The translations under genes and the position numbers were made by a program. DNA of 22,418 nucleotides from Archaeoglobaceae archaeon (lineage in GTDB: Archaea > Halobacteriota > Archaeoglobi > Archaeoglobales > Archaeoglobaceae). How positions within the stretch are numbered: the stretch's first letter is position 1; every line of letters starts with the position of its first letter. A model generated the notes under the pieces. It was given only the letters and a program-made list of their open reading frames with translations, was not told the origin of the DNA and searched no databases. This document shows positions 1-7,553 of this stretch, in pieces. The stretch is taken from positions 1 to 22,418 of the forward strand of contig JAMOMT010000181.1 in NCBI GenBank assembly GCA_027066965.1. The letters run 5' to 3'.

Positions 1-455
1 TTCACGGGGAATAAACGCGATAAAATCAGACCAGAATGGGATTGAAAGTGGTTTCCCCGCCTTTGGCGTCGATTCTCATGTCAAGATAAAATCAGACCAG
101 AATGGGATTGAAAGAAGCACACCTGAATGAGGTCCGTTATCATCGCCATCTGCCTGATAAAATCAGACCAGAATGGGATTGAAAGAGTTGAAGATGTCTA
201 CCAGACTGTCAGCGGACAGGCACGATAAAATCAGACCAGAATGGGATTGAAAGAGATTGATGCAGAGGATCTTTTTGAAAACTTGGTCAAGATAAAATCA
301 GACCAGAATGGGATTGAAAGGAACCAGACGACTCAATTCCCGATGACATTATCGAGGAGATAAAATCAGACCAGAATGGGATTGAAAGCATGGTGCTCCA
401 GAAGATCGGAAAGTCCTTCCTCGAGGATAAAATCAGACCAGAATGGGATTGAAAG

Positions 456-505
456 TCCATAATAATTCACATAATTCATTCCATAATTCATTCCATAAAC
501 AAAAA
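456..505 (+). repeat. Over-long CRISPR spacer built of four 12-bp units (copy 1)
   Basis: This spacer is 50 bp while its seven non-duplicated neighbours are 36-41 bp. After a TC it divides into four 12-base units that all begin CATAA; the second and third are both CATAATTCATTC. An identical copy occupies 602-651. The source was probably a tandem-repeat (iteron-like) DNA; this is inference. Confidence 0.85.
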
Positions 506-601
506 GATAAAATCAGACCAGAATGGGATTGAAAGGAGATCGATGTGCTCAGAACCGCTACTATTTCGCTGGATAAAATCAGACCAGAATGGGATTGAAA
601 G

Positions 602-651
602 TCCATAATAATTCACATAATTCATTCCATAATTCATTCCATAAACAAAAA
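602..651 (+). repeat. Over-long CRISPR spacer, identical copy 2
   Basis: Exact duplicate of the 50-bp spacer at 456-505, separated from it by a repeat, an ordinary 36-bp spacer and another repeat. It directly precedes the decayed terminal repeat. Confidence 0.85.
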
Positions 652-674
652 GATAAAATCAGACCAGAATGGGA

Positions 675-993
675 TTAATGAGTACAACAAAATGATGAAG
701 AAAACTTTTTTAGAGTTAAATAATAGCTTAGTACGTGAGTTGCCGCTGCCATTCTTGCAGGAGTTGGAATCAGTGCATCGGAATCGTTTATTTTTACTGT
801 AACTGCAACCTTGCCATTCGAGTAAACGGCTATCGTTCCGTTAGTAAGGTTGTAAACGACTAAGCTGGGTGATATGTAATAACCAAGTGATACTCTTTTC
901 AAGGTAGAACGGTCCGCTAACTTTATTTTGAGAAACTACAACGCCACTGCGAATTAACAGAGCACCTAAAAGTCCAATCCACGCTATTTTCAT
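675..993 (-). pseudogene. Frameshifted remnant of a small exported protein
   Basis: Reading leftward from an ATG at 993, a signal-peptide-like N-terminus (MKIAWIGLLGALLIRSGVVV) is followed by about 12 residues before the frame drifts and stops at 841. A second frame, open from about 950 down to 675, carries protein-like sequence with YYISPSLVVYNLTNGTIAVY and ATHVLSYYLTL. Joining them near 890-905 gives a roughly 100-aa secreted protein, so I read this as one gene broken by a single frameshift. The second frame on its own has only a TTG start and no Shine-Dalgarno site. Its stop codon falls on the last bases of the decayed CRISPR repeat, so the array end may have truncated the gene. Family not recognised. 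Alternatively, these are two chance ORFs. Confidence 0.4.
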
Positions 994-1074
994 ATTTTCA
1001 CTTATTCCTTTTATGTTCCAATGAAACCCAAAACAAAAATTAAATTAAGTTTAAGAAAACGTTAAGCTGGAACT

Positions 1075-1150
1075 TCGCAATTCCGCATTAGTTTAGTTAT
1101 CTACAAGTAACTTCGTGCACTTTCTGCTAAGGCTGAAAAATCGCAATTCC
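1075..1150. repeat. Pair of 10-bp direct repeats (TCGCAATTCC)
   Basis: TCGCAATTCC occurs at 1075-1084 and again at 1141-1150, in the 205-bp gap between the leftward remnant (start 993) and the rightward gene at 1199. The second copy ends about 18 bp before the TATA box of that gene, so it could be a regulator site. Two copies of a 10-mer in 80 bp are suggestive but not conclusive. Confidence 0.35.
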
Positions 1151-1167
1151 AGACGATCGCCAAAACA

Positions 1168-1176
1168 TTTTTAAAG
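1168..1176 (+). promoter_or_regulatory. TATA box for the gene at 1199
   Basis: TTTTTAAAG lies about 27 bases upstream of the ATG at 1199, so transcription should start almost on the start codon (leaderless mRNA). Confidence 0.55.
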
Positions 1177-1198
1177 CTACCTGCAAAAACCCAGGTCT

Positions 1199-1381
1199 AT
1201 GGGGAAAACAGGTACTACCACGTGGATCAAAATAAAGGGCAGAAAGGGTCAGACTCGCCTCGTTCCGGGTAAGTACCAGCATTACAAGAAGCCCGGACCG
1301 AACCAGAAGTATACATCTGACGGAAAGAAGAGGAGGAGGATTCCTCGCTCACCCAAGTCGATACTTGGTGTAAAGCAGTGA
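1199..1381 (+). CDS. Small basic conserved archaeal protein (DUF5350-like)
   Basis: 60-aa, strongly basic protein. The N-terminus MGKTGTTTWIKIKGRKGQ, the central KKPGPNQKYTS and the C-terminal KRRRIPRSPKS resemble, from memory, the small archaeal DUF5350 family; its function is unknown to me. The many Lys/Arg and Gly-Pro turns suggest an RNA- or ribosome-associated protein, which is inference. There is no room for a Shine-Dalgarno site because a TATA box sits about 27 bases upstream, so the message is probably leaderless. The stop TGA (1379-1381) is four bases before the TTG start of the next gene, so the two should be cotranscribed. Confidence 0.75.
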   Translation: MGKTGTTTWIKIKGRKGQTRLVPGKYQHYKKPGPNQKYTSDGKKRRRIPRSPKSILGVKQ

Positions 1382-1385
1382 TGCC

Positions 1386-1985
1386 TTGACAGCTTTAATT
1401 TTTATCTTCCTGCTTGTTTTCGCCTTTCTGCTCCTGACTCTCGTCAGATTTCTTGAACTTTCGGGTTTCTCAAGACTGGACGCCTTTGCAATCCTTGTAA
1501 TTTCTCCTCTGACAACCTCTCTTCCCCCGGTAAAGTTTGCGGACTTCGGGGAGATGAGCGTTTACCTTAGCATCTCTGGTTTCGTAATTCCTTTTCTCGT
1601 GTGCGTGAGGCAGTTCTCAATCGGAAAGGTCGCCCTGAAAAAGGCCTTACCGGGAATAGCGCTGCTAACGACGATATCCTACTTGATCTCTCGCCCGGAA
1701 AGCGATGGAGTTGGGGTGTCCCACCCGCTCCTACCCGTTCTAACTGCCGTTTTTTACTCCATGGTGATTGAGAGGGATTACCCCTCCTGCCTAGCTTACG
1801 TTTGTGCTACCCTTGGCATGTTCCTTGGGGCTGACGTCATACACCTTCCGGTTATGGAACACCTGACGTCAAGCGTGACGATTGGAGGAGCAGGAGTATT
1901 CGACGCCGTTTACATGAGTGGCTTCATAGCAGCTCTTTTTGACTCTATGTTAATTTTTGCGAAGAAGTTGTTGAAGCGTCGTTGA
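1386..1985 (+). CDS. DUF1614-family integral membrane protein
   Basis: 199 aa with about five to six hydrophobic segments: an N-terminal helix (about 1-25), helices in the middle, and a C-terminal one ending in the positive tail KKLLKRR. The glycine-rich motif TIGGAGVFDAVYMSGFIAAL near residue 165-185 and LGADVIHLP before it are what I recall as hallmarks of DUF1614 membrane proteins of archaea and bacteria. No enzymatic function is established. The start is TTG at 1386, since the ATG at 1381 is in another frame and stops at once. It follows the preceding gene by four bases and probably forms an operon with it. Confidence 0.75.
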   Translation: MTALIFIFLLVFAFLLLTLVRFLELSGFSRLDAFAILVISPLTTSLPPVKFADFGEMSVYLSISGFVIPFLVCVRQFSIGKVALKKALPGIALLTTISYLISRPESDGVGVSHPLLPVLTAVFYSMVIERDYPSCLAYVCATLGMFLGADVIHLPVMEHLTSSVTIGGAGVFDAVYMSGFIAALFDSMLIFAKKLLKRR

Positions 1986-2048
1986 ACCGTTGAAAACTGA
2001 CCGAAAACGTAAAAATTCCATTGAGTAAGCTGTTTGGAGAAAGAAAAG

Positions 2049-2057
2049 CTTTAAAAG
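2049..2057 (+). promoter_or_regulatory. TATA box for hemA-hemB
   Basis: CTTTAAAAG is about 45 bases upstream of the hemA ATG at 2098, leaving a leader of about 18-20 bases that contains the GAGGGTGA ribosome binding site (2085-2092). Confidence 0.55.
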
Positions 2058-2097
2058 GCGTATTATCAGCTGTCAGGCATCAGCGAGGGTGACGCTC

Positions 2098-3393
2098 ATG
2101 GAGATTGCAGCTTTCGCGATAACTCACAAGAAAGCTTCTCTTAAAGAAATAGAAACTGCTTGGCATGGAGATCTGAAAACCCTAATAGATCGAATCCTTA
2201 GCAACCCCGACATATGCGAGTGTGCGATACTCATGACGTGCAATAGGGTAGAAGTTTACGTTGTTGGCAAAAACACGCTTGAAGCACTAAAGAAGATAAC
2301 GAGCAGGATGCATGTGTCTGAAAGAGTTATAGATTACTACAAGAACAGCAAGTGCGTCGAGCACCTCTTTAGAGTAGCATCCGGCCTTGAATCGATGATA
2401 GTTGGGGAAGACCAGATACTGGGGCAGGTCAGGGACTTTTACAAGCTCTGCAAGGAGCTTGGAGGGATAGGAAAGGTCCTTGACCTCGTCTTTTCCAAGG
2501 CGATCCACGTTGGGATAAAAGTTAGAAAGAAGACGAACATAAATAAGGGTTCCGTCTCCATAGCTTCTGCGGCGATAGAGCTAGTGGAGAAGAGGCTCGG
2601 GGGGCTGAGAGGAAAGAGAGTCCTTATAGTCGGAGCGGGAGAGATGGCGAGGTTAGTTGCGAGAAACCTGTCGAGCAAGAGCTGCGAAATACTCATAGCC
2701 AACAGAACTCTCGAAAATGCGGAAAAGCTTGCTAAGGAGGTAGGGGGGAAGGCATACACTCTCGAAAGGATTGAAGAGCTAGTAGCCACGTCCGACGTGG
2801 TAATTTCTGCTACATCTGCGAAGGGGTTTGTTATAACCAGAGAAGTCGTCGAGAGGGCTTTGGGAGGGAGGAAAGTTACGTTCATAGACATTGCCATGCC
2901 GAGGGACATAGATCCCGCTGTTAGAGAGTTCGGGGAACTTTACACGATAGAGGACCTGAGAGAGATAAGCGAGGAAAACCTGAAAAGGAGGATAGAGGAG
3001 GCTAAAAAGGCTGAGGAAATAATAAGGGAGGAAGTAAAGCACTTTGAGCTCATGCTTAAGGATCTGAAGGCCACCTCCGCAATATCTGCGATGTACATGA
3101 GGGCTGAGGATGTTAAGAAAGACGAGATACTCGAGCTCTACAACAAGCTCTCTGCGAAGTACGGTGTAGATGAAAGCGTTTTGCCCCTGCTTGAAGAGTT
3201 TGCCTCATCTTTCATCAAAAAGTTTTTGAGGCTGCCGACTGTAAGGCTGAGAAAGGCAGCAAGGGAAGGTAAGGATTACGTTCTCGATGCCGTTGAGTAC
3301 GTTTTTGGAGGTGGCGAGTTTGTTTCCTGTGTCGAGGATGAGGAGGCTCAGGAAGGACCACTTGAGACCGCTTGTGCGAGAGAGCGTGCTTAG
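2098..3393 (+). CDS. hemA: Glutamyl-tRNA reductase
   Basis: 431 aa. It catalyses the NADPH-dependent reduction of glutamyl-tRNA(Glu) to glutamate-1-semialdehyde, the first committed step of the C5 route to 5-aminolevulinate and tetrapyrroles. Visible features: the active-site cysteine (Cys48) in LMTCNRVEVY, the conserved GLESMIVGEDQILGQVRDFY segment, a Rossmann NADPH site VLIVGAGEMARLVARNL followed by ANRT, FIDIAMPRDIDP, and a C-terminal dimerisation helix region ending LPTVRLRKAAREG. I chose ATG 2098 because GGTGA lies five bases before it; an in-frame GTG at 2089 sits inside that site. The 3' end overlaps hemB by 74 bases, which implies translational coupling. The tail past VEYVFGGG has no obvious family match and may exist only because of the overlap. 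Confidence 0.97.
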   Translation: MEIAAFAITHKKASLKEIETAWHGDLKTLIDRILSNPDICECAILMTCNRVEVYVVGKNTLEALKKITSRMHVSERVIDYYKNSKCVEHLFRVASGLESMIVGEDQILGQVRDFYKLCKELGGIGKVLDLVFSKAIHVGIKVRKKTNINKGSVSIASAAIELVEKRLGGLRGKRVLIVGAGEMARLVARNLSSKSCEILIANRTLENAEKLAKEVGGKAYTLERIEELVATSDVVISATSAKGFVITREVVERALGGRKVTFIDIAMPRDIDPAVREFGELYTIEDLREISEENLKRRIEEAKKAEEIIREEVKHFELMLKDLKATSAISAMYMRAEDVKKDEILELYNKLSAKYGVDESVLPLLEEFASSFIKKFLRLPTVRLRKAAREGKDYVLDAVEYVFGGGEFVSCVEDEEAQEGPLETACARERA

Positions 3394-4282
3394 CCTCAAC
3401 GACTTAATTGTGCCGGTTTTCGTCGACGAGAGAATAGATTCGAAGGTTGAAATCCCCTCAATGCCAGGTTACTATCGTTTTTCGCTGAAGGAGGTTGCAG
3501 ACGAAGTAGGAAGAGCCATGGAGCTTGGACTGAGGGCATTCATATTCTTCGGCATACCCGGGAGAAAAGACGAGGTTGGTTCTTCGGCCTTCGGCAGCAA
3601 CGATGTCGTGCAGAAAGCTGTCAGGGAGGTGAAGAGAGAGTATGAGGATGCAGTCGTTATAACGGATGTCTGCCTGTGCGAGTACACGAGCCATGGGCAC
3701 TGTGGAGTTGTTAGGGATAAGAGAATACTCAACGACGAAACCTTGCCAATAATCGCGAGAGTTGCCGTTAGCCATGCTGAGGCTGGTGCTGACATCGTAG
3801 CCCCCTCAGGCATGATGGACGGGATGGTGAAGGCCATAAGAAAAGCGTTGGACGGAGAGGGCTTTGAGGATATCGCCATAATGAGCTATTCAGCGAAGTA
3901 CGCCTCCTCTTTCTACGGTCCGTTCAGAGAGGCTGCTGAGAGCGGGTACTCTTTTGGTGACAGGAGAAGCTACCAGATGGACTTCCACAACAGGAGAGAG
4001 GCAATCAGAGAGGTGGAGCTCGATGTTGAGGAAGGAGCCGACATAATCATGGTCAAGCCAGCTCTCGCATATCTTGACGTTATAAGAGATGTTAGGAAGA
4101 GGTTTGAGTTGCCTCTCGCAGCCTACAATGTCAGCGGGGAGTACTCGATGGTGAAAGCCGCTGAAAGGCTCGGTTGGATGGATGGGAAAGCTCTGGCTTA
4201 CGAAATACTTGTGGCGATAAAGAGGGCTGGAGCGGACCTGATCATAACTTACCACGCGTACGAAGTTGCGAAGATGCTTTGA
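3320..4282 (+). CDS. hemB: Porphobilinogen synthase (5-aminolevulinate dehydratase)
   Basis: 320 aa. It condenses two 5-aminolevulinate molecules to porphobilinogen, the step after HemA and HemL. Schiff-base lysines are visible in SYSAKYASSFYGPFR (Lys193) and DIIMVKPALAYLD (Lys246). The zinc-binding cysteines of the zinc-type enzymes are present in DVCLCEYTSHGHCG (Cys118, Cys120, Cys128). The frame is open further upstream to 3287, but I chose TTG at 3320 (protein begins MFPVSRMRRLRKD) because GGAGGTGG at 3307-3314 stands five bases before it; this gives the normal family length. The start and ribosome binding site lie inside hemA. hemA-hemB is a common archaeal arrangement. Confidence 0.97.
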   Translation: MFPVSRMRRLRKDHLRPLVRESVLSLNDLIVPVFVDERIDSKVEIPSMPGYYRFSLKEVADEVGRAMELGLRAFIFFGIPGRKDEVGSSAFGSNDVVQKAVREVKREYEDAVVITDVCLCEYTSHGHCGVVRDKRILNDETLPIIARVAVSHAEAGADIVAPSGMMDGMVKAIRKALDGEGFEDIAIMSYSAKYASSFYGPFREAAESGYSFGDRRSYQMDFHNRREAIREVELDVEEGADIIMVKPALAYLDVIRDVRKRFELPLAAYNVSGEYSMVKAAERLGWMDGKALAYEILVAIKRAGADLIITYHAYEVAKML

Positions 4283-4315
4283 AGGCGTAAAAATTTAAAG
4301 ATAATTTCCTAATAT

Positions 4316-5431
4316 TTACGTTTTCCGTCTACGTACCACGTAAGCACAAAGCACTCCGGCAACCAAAGCTTCGATTGGAAACGGAGCACTCTTATTGCTC
4401 TGCTTTTCAATTCCGAGCACTTCTAGTGGGTTCTCTCCAGCAGTCTCAAGTTTTTGGAGGGTTTCGTAGTTTACCTTTGACATATTGACAATCTGAACGT
4501 ACCTTTCTGGTTGATTTATAAACTTCAGCATTTCTAGGTCCATCTTTAACCTTGCCCACCACCACTTGTAGCTTGAAAAGTTTTTGAGGTCAGACTCTTT
4601 TACACCTGAGTCCATGCAAACTTGATCCCAGTTAAAAGCTAGTACGTAAGCAGTACCTTTACCTTCGCTTCTATTCCAGAAAACGCAAACTCCCGCTATG
4701 TTCTTGAAAACGCTGGGTAAACTCTTTTTCTGTTCACTGCTTAGCTGTCTTGCGAACATTCTTCTCTTACCCACAGTTGAATCAAATATCACCTGAAGTG
4801 CGTCATCCTTGCACCACACCGGCGTAGCTAAAACTATACAGTAGTTACTGGAATTCATCTCCTTCTTGAGGTAGTCAGCTATCATCACACCTGAAATTAA
4901 CCCGGGACATACGTGGTTGTGGAACTCCGCAGACTTCTTCAGCTCCCACGACATGCCAGAAGCCCAAACATTTGCTATAGTTATTATTGAGAACTCGTTT
5001 CCGTCGAATATCCTTGCTCTCATTTTTGCATTGAACTCCTCCGGCTTTGAGAGCAATTCATCGGCTGAAATGTTGGCTTTCGTTACTTTGACAATTTTAC
5101 CACCTGAAATCCGCATGTATAAACATTCACCGTTTGATTTGTTGAAAAATGCGAACCACAGCGGCTCTTTGTAGCAACTGTGAACGAACTGAACGTTGTT
5201 CTCGAGAGAGAGGTTTAATTTTAAAACTTCTTTAACGAAGTCGTCGTAGTAAATCTGGGAGTTCTCCGAATACCCGAGGTTAGTCATTATCAGCAAATTT
5301 TTGTCTCCCTTTTCGAAAGGTAACTTTACCATAGCTTTTTTCATTACTTCGCTTATGCTAACGGCGTTTACAGTGCTACAGAAGCTCAGAACCAACACGG
5401 CAGTTAGTATTACAATTGCTACCTTTTTCAT
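4316..5431 (-). CDS. Exported FmdE-domain metal-binding protein
   Basis: 371 aa. The N-terminus MKKVAIVILTAVLVLSF is a signal peptide or anchor, and a hydrophobic segment near 350-366 followed by RRRKT is a C-terminal membrane anchor, so the bulk should lie outside the membrane. The centre matches the FmdE fold: FHNHVCPGLISG (His171, His173, Cys175) and WCKDDALQVIFDSTVGKRR (Cys207, Asp209/210), equivalent to the CGVDAIQ...GKG motif. In cytoplasmic relatives this domain accompanies formylmethanofuran dehydrogenase and binds zinc; the role of exported versions is not known to me. It is convergent with hemB (33-bp gap). The start is supported by GTGATG about five bases before ATG and a TATA element near 5464-5476. 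Confidence 0.75.
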   Translation of the reverse strand: MKKVAIVILTAVLVLSFCSTVNAVSISEVMKKAMVKLPFEKGDKNLLIMTNLGYSENSQIYYDDFVKEVLKLNLSLENNVQFVHSCYKEPLWFAFFNKSNGECLYMRISGGKIVKVTKANISADELLSKPEEFNAKMRARIFDGNEFSIITIANVWASGMSWELKKSAEFHNHVCPGLISGVMIADYLKKEMNSSNYCIVLATPVWCKDDALQVIFDSTVGKRRMFARQLSSEQKKSLPSVFKNIAGVCVFWNRSEGKGTAYVLAFNWDQVCMDSGVKESDLKNFSSYKWWWARLKMDLEMLKFINQPERYVQIVNMSKVNYETLQKLETAGENPLEVLGIEKQSNKSAPFPIEALVAGVLCAYVVRRRKT

Positions 5432-5463
5432 ACTACATCACATTTTAATCAAATCTGGTAACA

Positions 5464-5476
5464 CTTTTAAAATTTT
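5464..5476 (-). promoter_or_regulatory. TATA box for the exported FmdE-domain gene
   Basis: Read leftward, AAATTTTAAAAG is about 35-40 bases before the ATG at 5431. This leaves a short leader with a GTGATG ribosome binding site. Confidence 0.5.
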
Positions 5477-5506
5477 TGCAGAACGTAGCGTAGAGTTTGA
5501 ACGAGT

Positions 5507-5529
5507 GTGTACATACAACAAGTGTACAT
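5507..5529. promoter_or_regulatory. Tandem GTGTACAT sites, possible regulator operator
   Basis: GTGTACAT occurs at 5507-5514 and 5522-5529, each containing the palindrome TGTACA, spaced 15 bp centre to centre. They lie about 40-60 bp upstream of the TATA box of the exported FmdE gene, where an activator would bind. The 187-bp gap 5432-5618 is otherwise AT-rich and has no ORF. The regulator is unknown. Confidence 0.4.
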
Positions 5530-5618
5530 AGCCTCAAATAAAAATCATAACTGCAAAATATAAGTAAATCGCAGAAATTGTTTTTTTAGACTTATAATTT
5601 TAATAAATTAAATCAAAA

Positions 5619-5939
5619 TTAGCTTTCAAGAACGATCTCAATGTTTACGTCCTTGGGTACCTGGATCCTCATTATCTGCCTAAGGGCCCTCTCGTCGGCA
5701 GCAATGTCTATGAGTCTCTTGTGTATTCTGAGTTCCCAGTGATCGTAAGTCTCGCTTCCCTCTCCGTCCGGTGCTTTTCTGACTGGCACCACAAGCCTCT
5801 TGGTTGGGAGAGGGACGGGCCCTCTCATCTCCACCCCCGTCTTCTCTGCTATCTCCCTGATTTGTCTGCATATTCTGTCGAGGTCAGAGGGGTTCATACC
5901 TGAGAGCCTTATTCTCGCCTTGTAACCCTTAATACCCAT
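5619..5939 (-). CDS. rps10: 30S ribosomal protein S10 (uS10)
   Basis: 106 aa from ATG 5939 (MGIKGYKARIRLSGMNP). Family marks are the N-terminal KARIRLSG strand, RGPVPLPTKRLVVPVRKAPDGEGSETYDHWELRIHKRLIDI across the middle, and the C-terminal PKDVNIEIVL. It is part of the 30S head and binds 16S rRNA. The frame also allows a GTG at 5948, but that GTG is part of the AGGTG ribosome binding site, so I prefer the ATG. It lies 47 bases downstream of the EF-1alpha gene on the same strand, the classic archaeal EF-1alpha/S10 pair, and should be cotranscribed with it. Confidence 0.95.
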   Translation of the reverse strand: MGIKGYKARIRLSGMNPSDLDRICRQIREIAEKTGVEMRGPVPLPTKRLVVPVRKAPDGEGSETYDHWELRIHKRLIDIAADERALRQIMRIQVPKDVNIEIVLES

Positions 5940-5986
5940 AGCTGACACCTTTTCTCTGTTTTAGACAAAACAAAAAGAAAAGAGAA

Positions 5987-7258
5987 TCAGTCCCTTGGAG
6001 TAAGGTCGAGCACCATTCCAGCTGCAACAGTCATGCCCATGTCTCTGATCGCGAACCTGCCAAGAGGCGGGATCTCCTTGACTTTCTCGAGCACCATTGG
6101 CCTAGTGGGCTGGAGCTTGACTATCGCAGCGTCTCCAGTCTTCAGGAACTGTGGGTTCTCCTCCTTCACCTGTCCAGTCCTTGGGTCTATCTTCTTCTGG
6201 AGCTCGATGAACTTGCAAGCCACCTGAGCGGTGTGGGCGTGGACTACTGGCGTGTAACCAACTGTTATCGCAGTCGGATGCTGCAGGACAATTATCTGGG
6301 CGGTGAAGTCCCTGACAACGGTTGGCGGGTTTGTGGTGTGTCCGCAGACATCTCCTCTCCTGATGTCGTTCTTACCGACACCTCTGACGTTGAAGCCTAT
6401 GTTGTCACCCGGATATGCCTCCTTTATCGGCTCGTGGTGCATCTCGATGCTCTTTACTTCACCGCTTACACTTGGAGGCTCGAAGATTACCTTGTCACCA
6501 ACCTTGAGAACTCCAGTCTCGACCCTACCTACGGGAACAGTTCCAACACCGCTGATAGAGTAGACGTCCTGAATCGGAATCCTGAGTGGCTTGTCAACCG
6601 GCTTCTCCGGTGGCTTCAGGTTGTCCAAAGCCTCGAATATCGTCGGACCCTTGTACCAGGGCGTCTTGTCGCTCTTTTTGAGAACATTGTCTCCGTAGTA
6701 TGCAGAGGTCGGAATGAACGGAATCTCATCGACCTTGTAACCGACCATCTTAAGGAGCTTGGTAACCTGCTCCTTTACCTCGTTGTACCTCTTCTCGTCG
6801 TAGTTGACCTTGTCCATCTTGTTTATGGCCACAATCATCTGGTTAATGCCGAGAGTCCTCGCGAGGAAGACGTGCTCCTTCGTCTGAGCCTGCACACCAT
6901 CATCAGCCGCAACGACGAGAATCGCAGCATCAGCTTGAGAAGCTCCAGTGATCATGTTCTTTATGAAGTCCCTGTGCCCGGGGCAGTCAACTATCGTGAT
7001 CTCGTACTTCTGTGTCTGGAACTTCCTGTGAGCGATGTCGATAGTTATACCTCTTTCCCTCTCCTCCTTCAGTCTGTCCATGACCCAAGCGAACTCGAAA
7101 GTCGCCTTACCTTTCTCCTGCGCCTCTTTCCTGTACTTCTCAATTATGTGCTCTGGGATCTCTCCAGCTTCGTAGAGCAGCCTTCCTATCAGGGTGCTCT
7201 TTCCGTGGTCGACGTGCCCTATCATGGCAACGTTAATGTGCTCCTTCTCCTTTGCCAT
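5987..7258 (-). CDS. tuf: Translation elongation factor 1-alpha (EF-Tu homologue)
   Basis: 423 aa, full length for archaeal EF-1alpha. It delivers aminoacyl-tRNA to the ribosome as a GTP complex. GTP-binding motifs: GHVDHGKST (14-22), the effector region RERGITIDIAH (about 68-77), DCPGH (91-95), NKMD (146-149), then SAYYGDN. Beta-barrel domains II and III follow (PLRIPIQDVYSISGVGTVPVGRV; HPTAITVGYTPVVHAHTAQVAC; ending LGRFAIRDMGMTVAAGMV). A strong ribosome binding site, GGAGGAGGT, precedes the ATG. The likely promoter is about 140 bases upstream (TATA near 7397-7405), which would give a leader of about 115 bases. A 359-aa open frame on the opposite strand (6233-7312) is its antisense shadow. 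Confidence 0.98.
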   Translation of the reverse strand: MAKEKEHINVAMIGHVDHGKSTLIGRLLYEAGEIPEHIIEKYRKEAQEKGKATFEFAWVMDRLKEERERGITIDIAHRKFQTQKYEITIVDCPGHRDFIKNMITGASQADAAILVVAADDGVQAQTKEHVFLARTLGINQMIVAINKMDKVNYDEKRYNEVKEQVTKLLKMVGYKVDEIPFIPTSAYYGDNVLKKSDKTPWYKGPTIFEALDNLKPPEKPVDKPLRIPIQDVYSISGVGTVPVGRVETGVLKVGDKVIFEPPSVSGEVKSIEMHHEPIKEAYPGDNIGFNVRGVGKNDIRRGDVCGHTTNPPTVVRDFTAQIIVLQHPTAITVGYTPVVHAHTAQVACKFIELQKKIDPRTGQVKEENPQFLKTGDAAIVKLQPTRPMVLEKVKEIPPLGRFAIRDMGMTVAAGMVLDLTPRD

Positions 7259-7396
7259 ACGTACCTCCTCCTAAACTTTTTAATTTATCCCGATACGAGT
7301 CTAACTTCTTAAGGCTCGATTTTAGCTGTTCAGCTTTTCAAACTTTCGTTCCGCATGCGATGCGGATGAATCTTCTTCCGCCAATCGCGTGGCAGG

Positions 7397-7405
7397 TATA
7401 TAAAA
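7397..7405 (-). promoter_or_regulatory. TATA box, probably for the EF-1alpha gene
   Basis: The element reads TTTTATATA on the minus strand and TATATAAAA on the plus strand, so it could serve either direction. On the minus strand it would start the EF-1alpha transcript near 7370-7375. A nearer AT-rich element at 7278-7288 is too close to the ribosome binding site to be its TATA box. The stretch 7259-7553 (295 bp) has no convincing gene on either strand. Confidence 0.4.
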
Positions 7406-7553
7406 CTTTGCCGGTGTGCGGACATTTTGCGGAGCGTCGATTTGGAGGTTTTGAGCTTGGAAAGGAGATCGAGAAGAGCTTGAAACCTGACAACCCTACC
7501 AAAATGGATTTATACTGGAATACTTTCGGAATATAAAAAATCCGCCAAAGGGG

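Larger units (their letters stand above)
19..681 (+). CRISPR. CRISPR array, leader-distal (trailer) end, 10 repeats
   Basis: Ten copies of a 30-bp repeat (starts GATAAAATCAG, ends GGGATTGAAAG) lie at 19-48, 85-114, 156-185, 224-253, 291-320, 359-388, 426-455, 506-535, 572-601 and 652-681. The first nine are identical. The last matches only to 676 and has lost the GAAAG end, as expected for the leader-distal terminus. The ATTGAAAG 3' end is the usual crRNA 5' handle of archaeal type I-A/I-B/III arrays, so transcription should be on the plus strand with the leader off the left edge. Spacers are 36, 41, 38, 37, 38, 37, 50, 36 and 50 bp. Spacers 7 (456-505) and 9 (602-651) are identical. No cas gene is in the window. 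Bases 1-18 are the tail of a further spacer. Confidence 0.98.

Noticed and set aside
2439..2909. 156-aa minus-strand frame inside hemA
   Set aside because: Antisense shadow of the NADPH-binding region of hemA, with no promoter or ribosome binding site.
6233..7312. 359-aa open frame on the plus strand opposite the EF-1alpha gene
   Set aside because: It is the antisense shadow of a highly conserved gene with biased codon use; no ribosome binding site and low-complexity, non-family sequence.
7252..7536. Plus-strand frame ending with EIEKSLKPDNP, faintly like a KEOPS Pcc1 motif (LKPDN)
   Set aside because: No start codon or ribosome binding site near the motif, only 18 residues follow it, and the rest does not resemble Pcc1; it overlaps the EF-1alpha promoter region.
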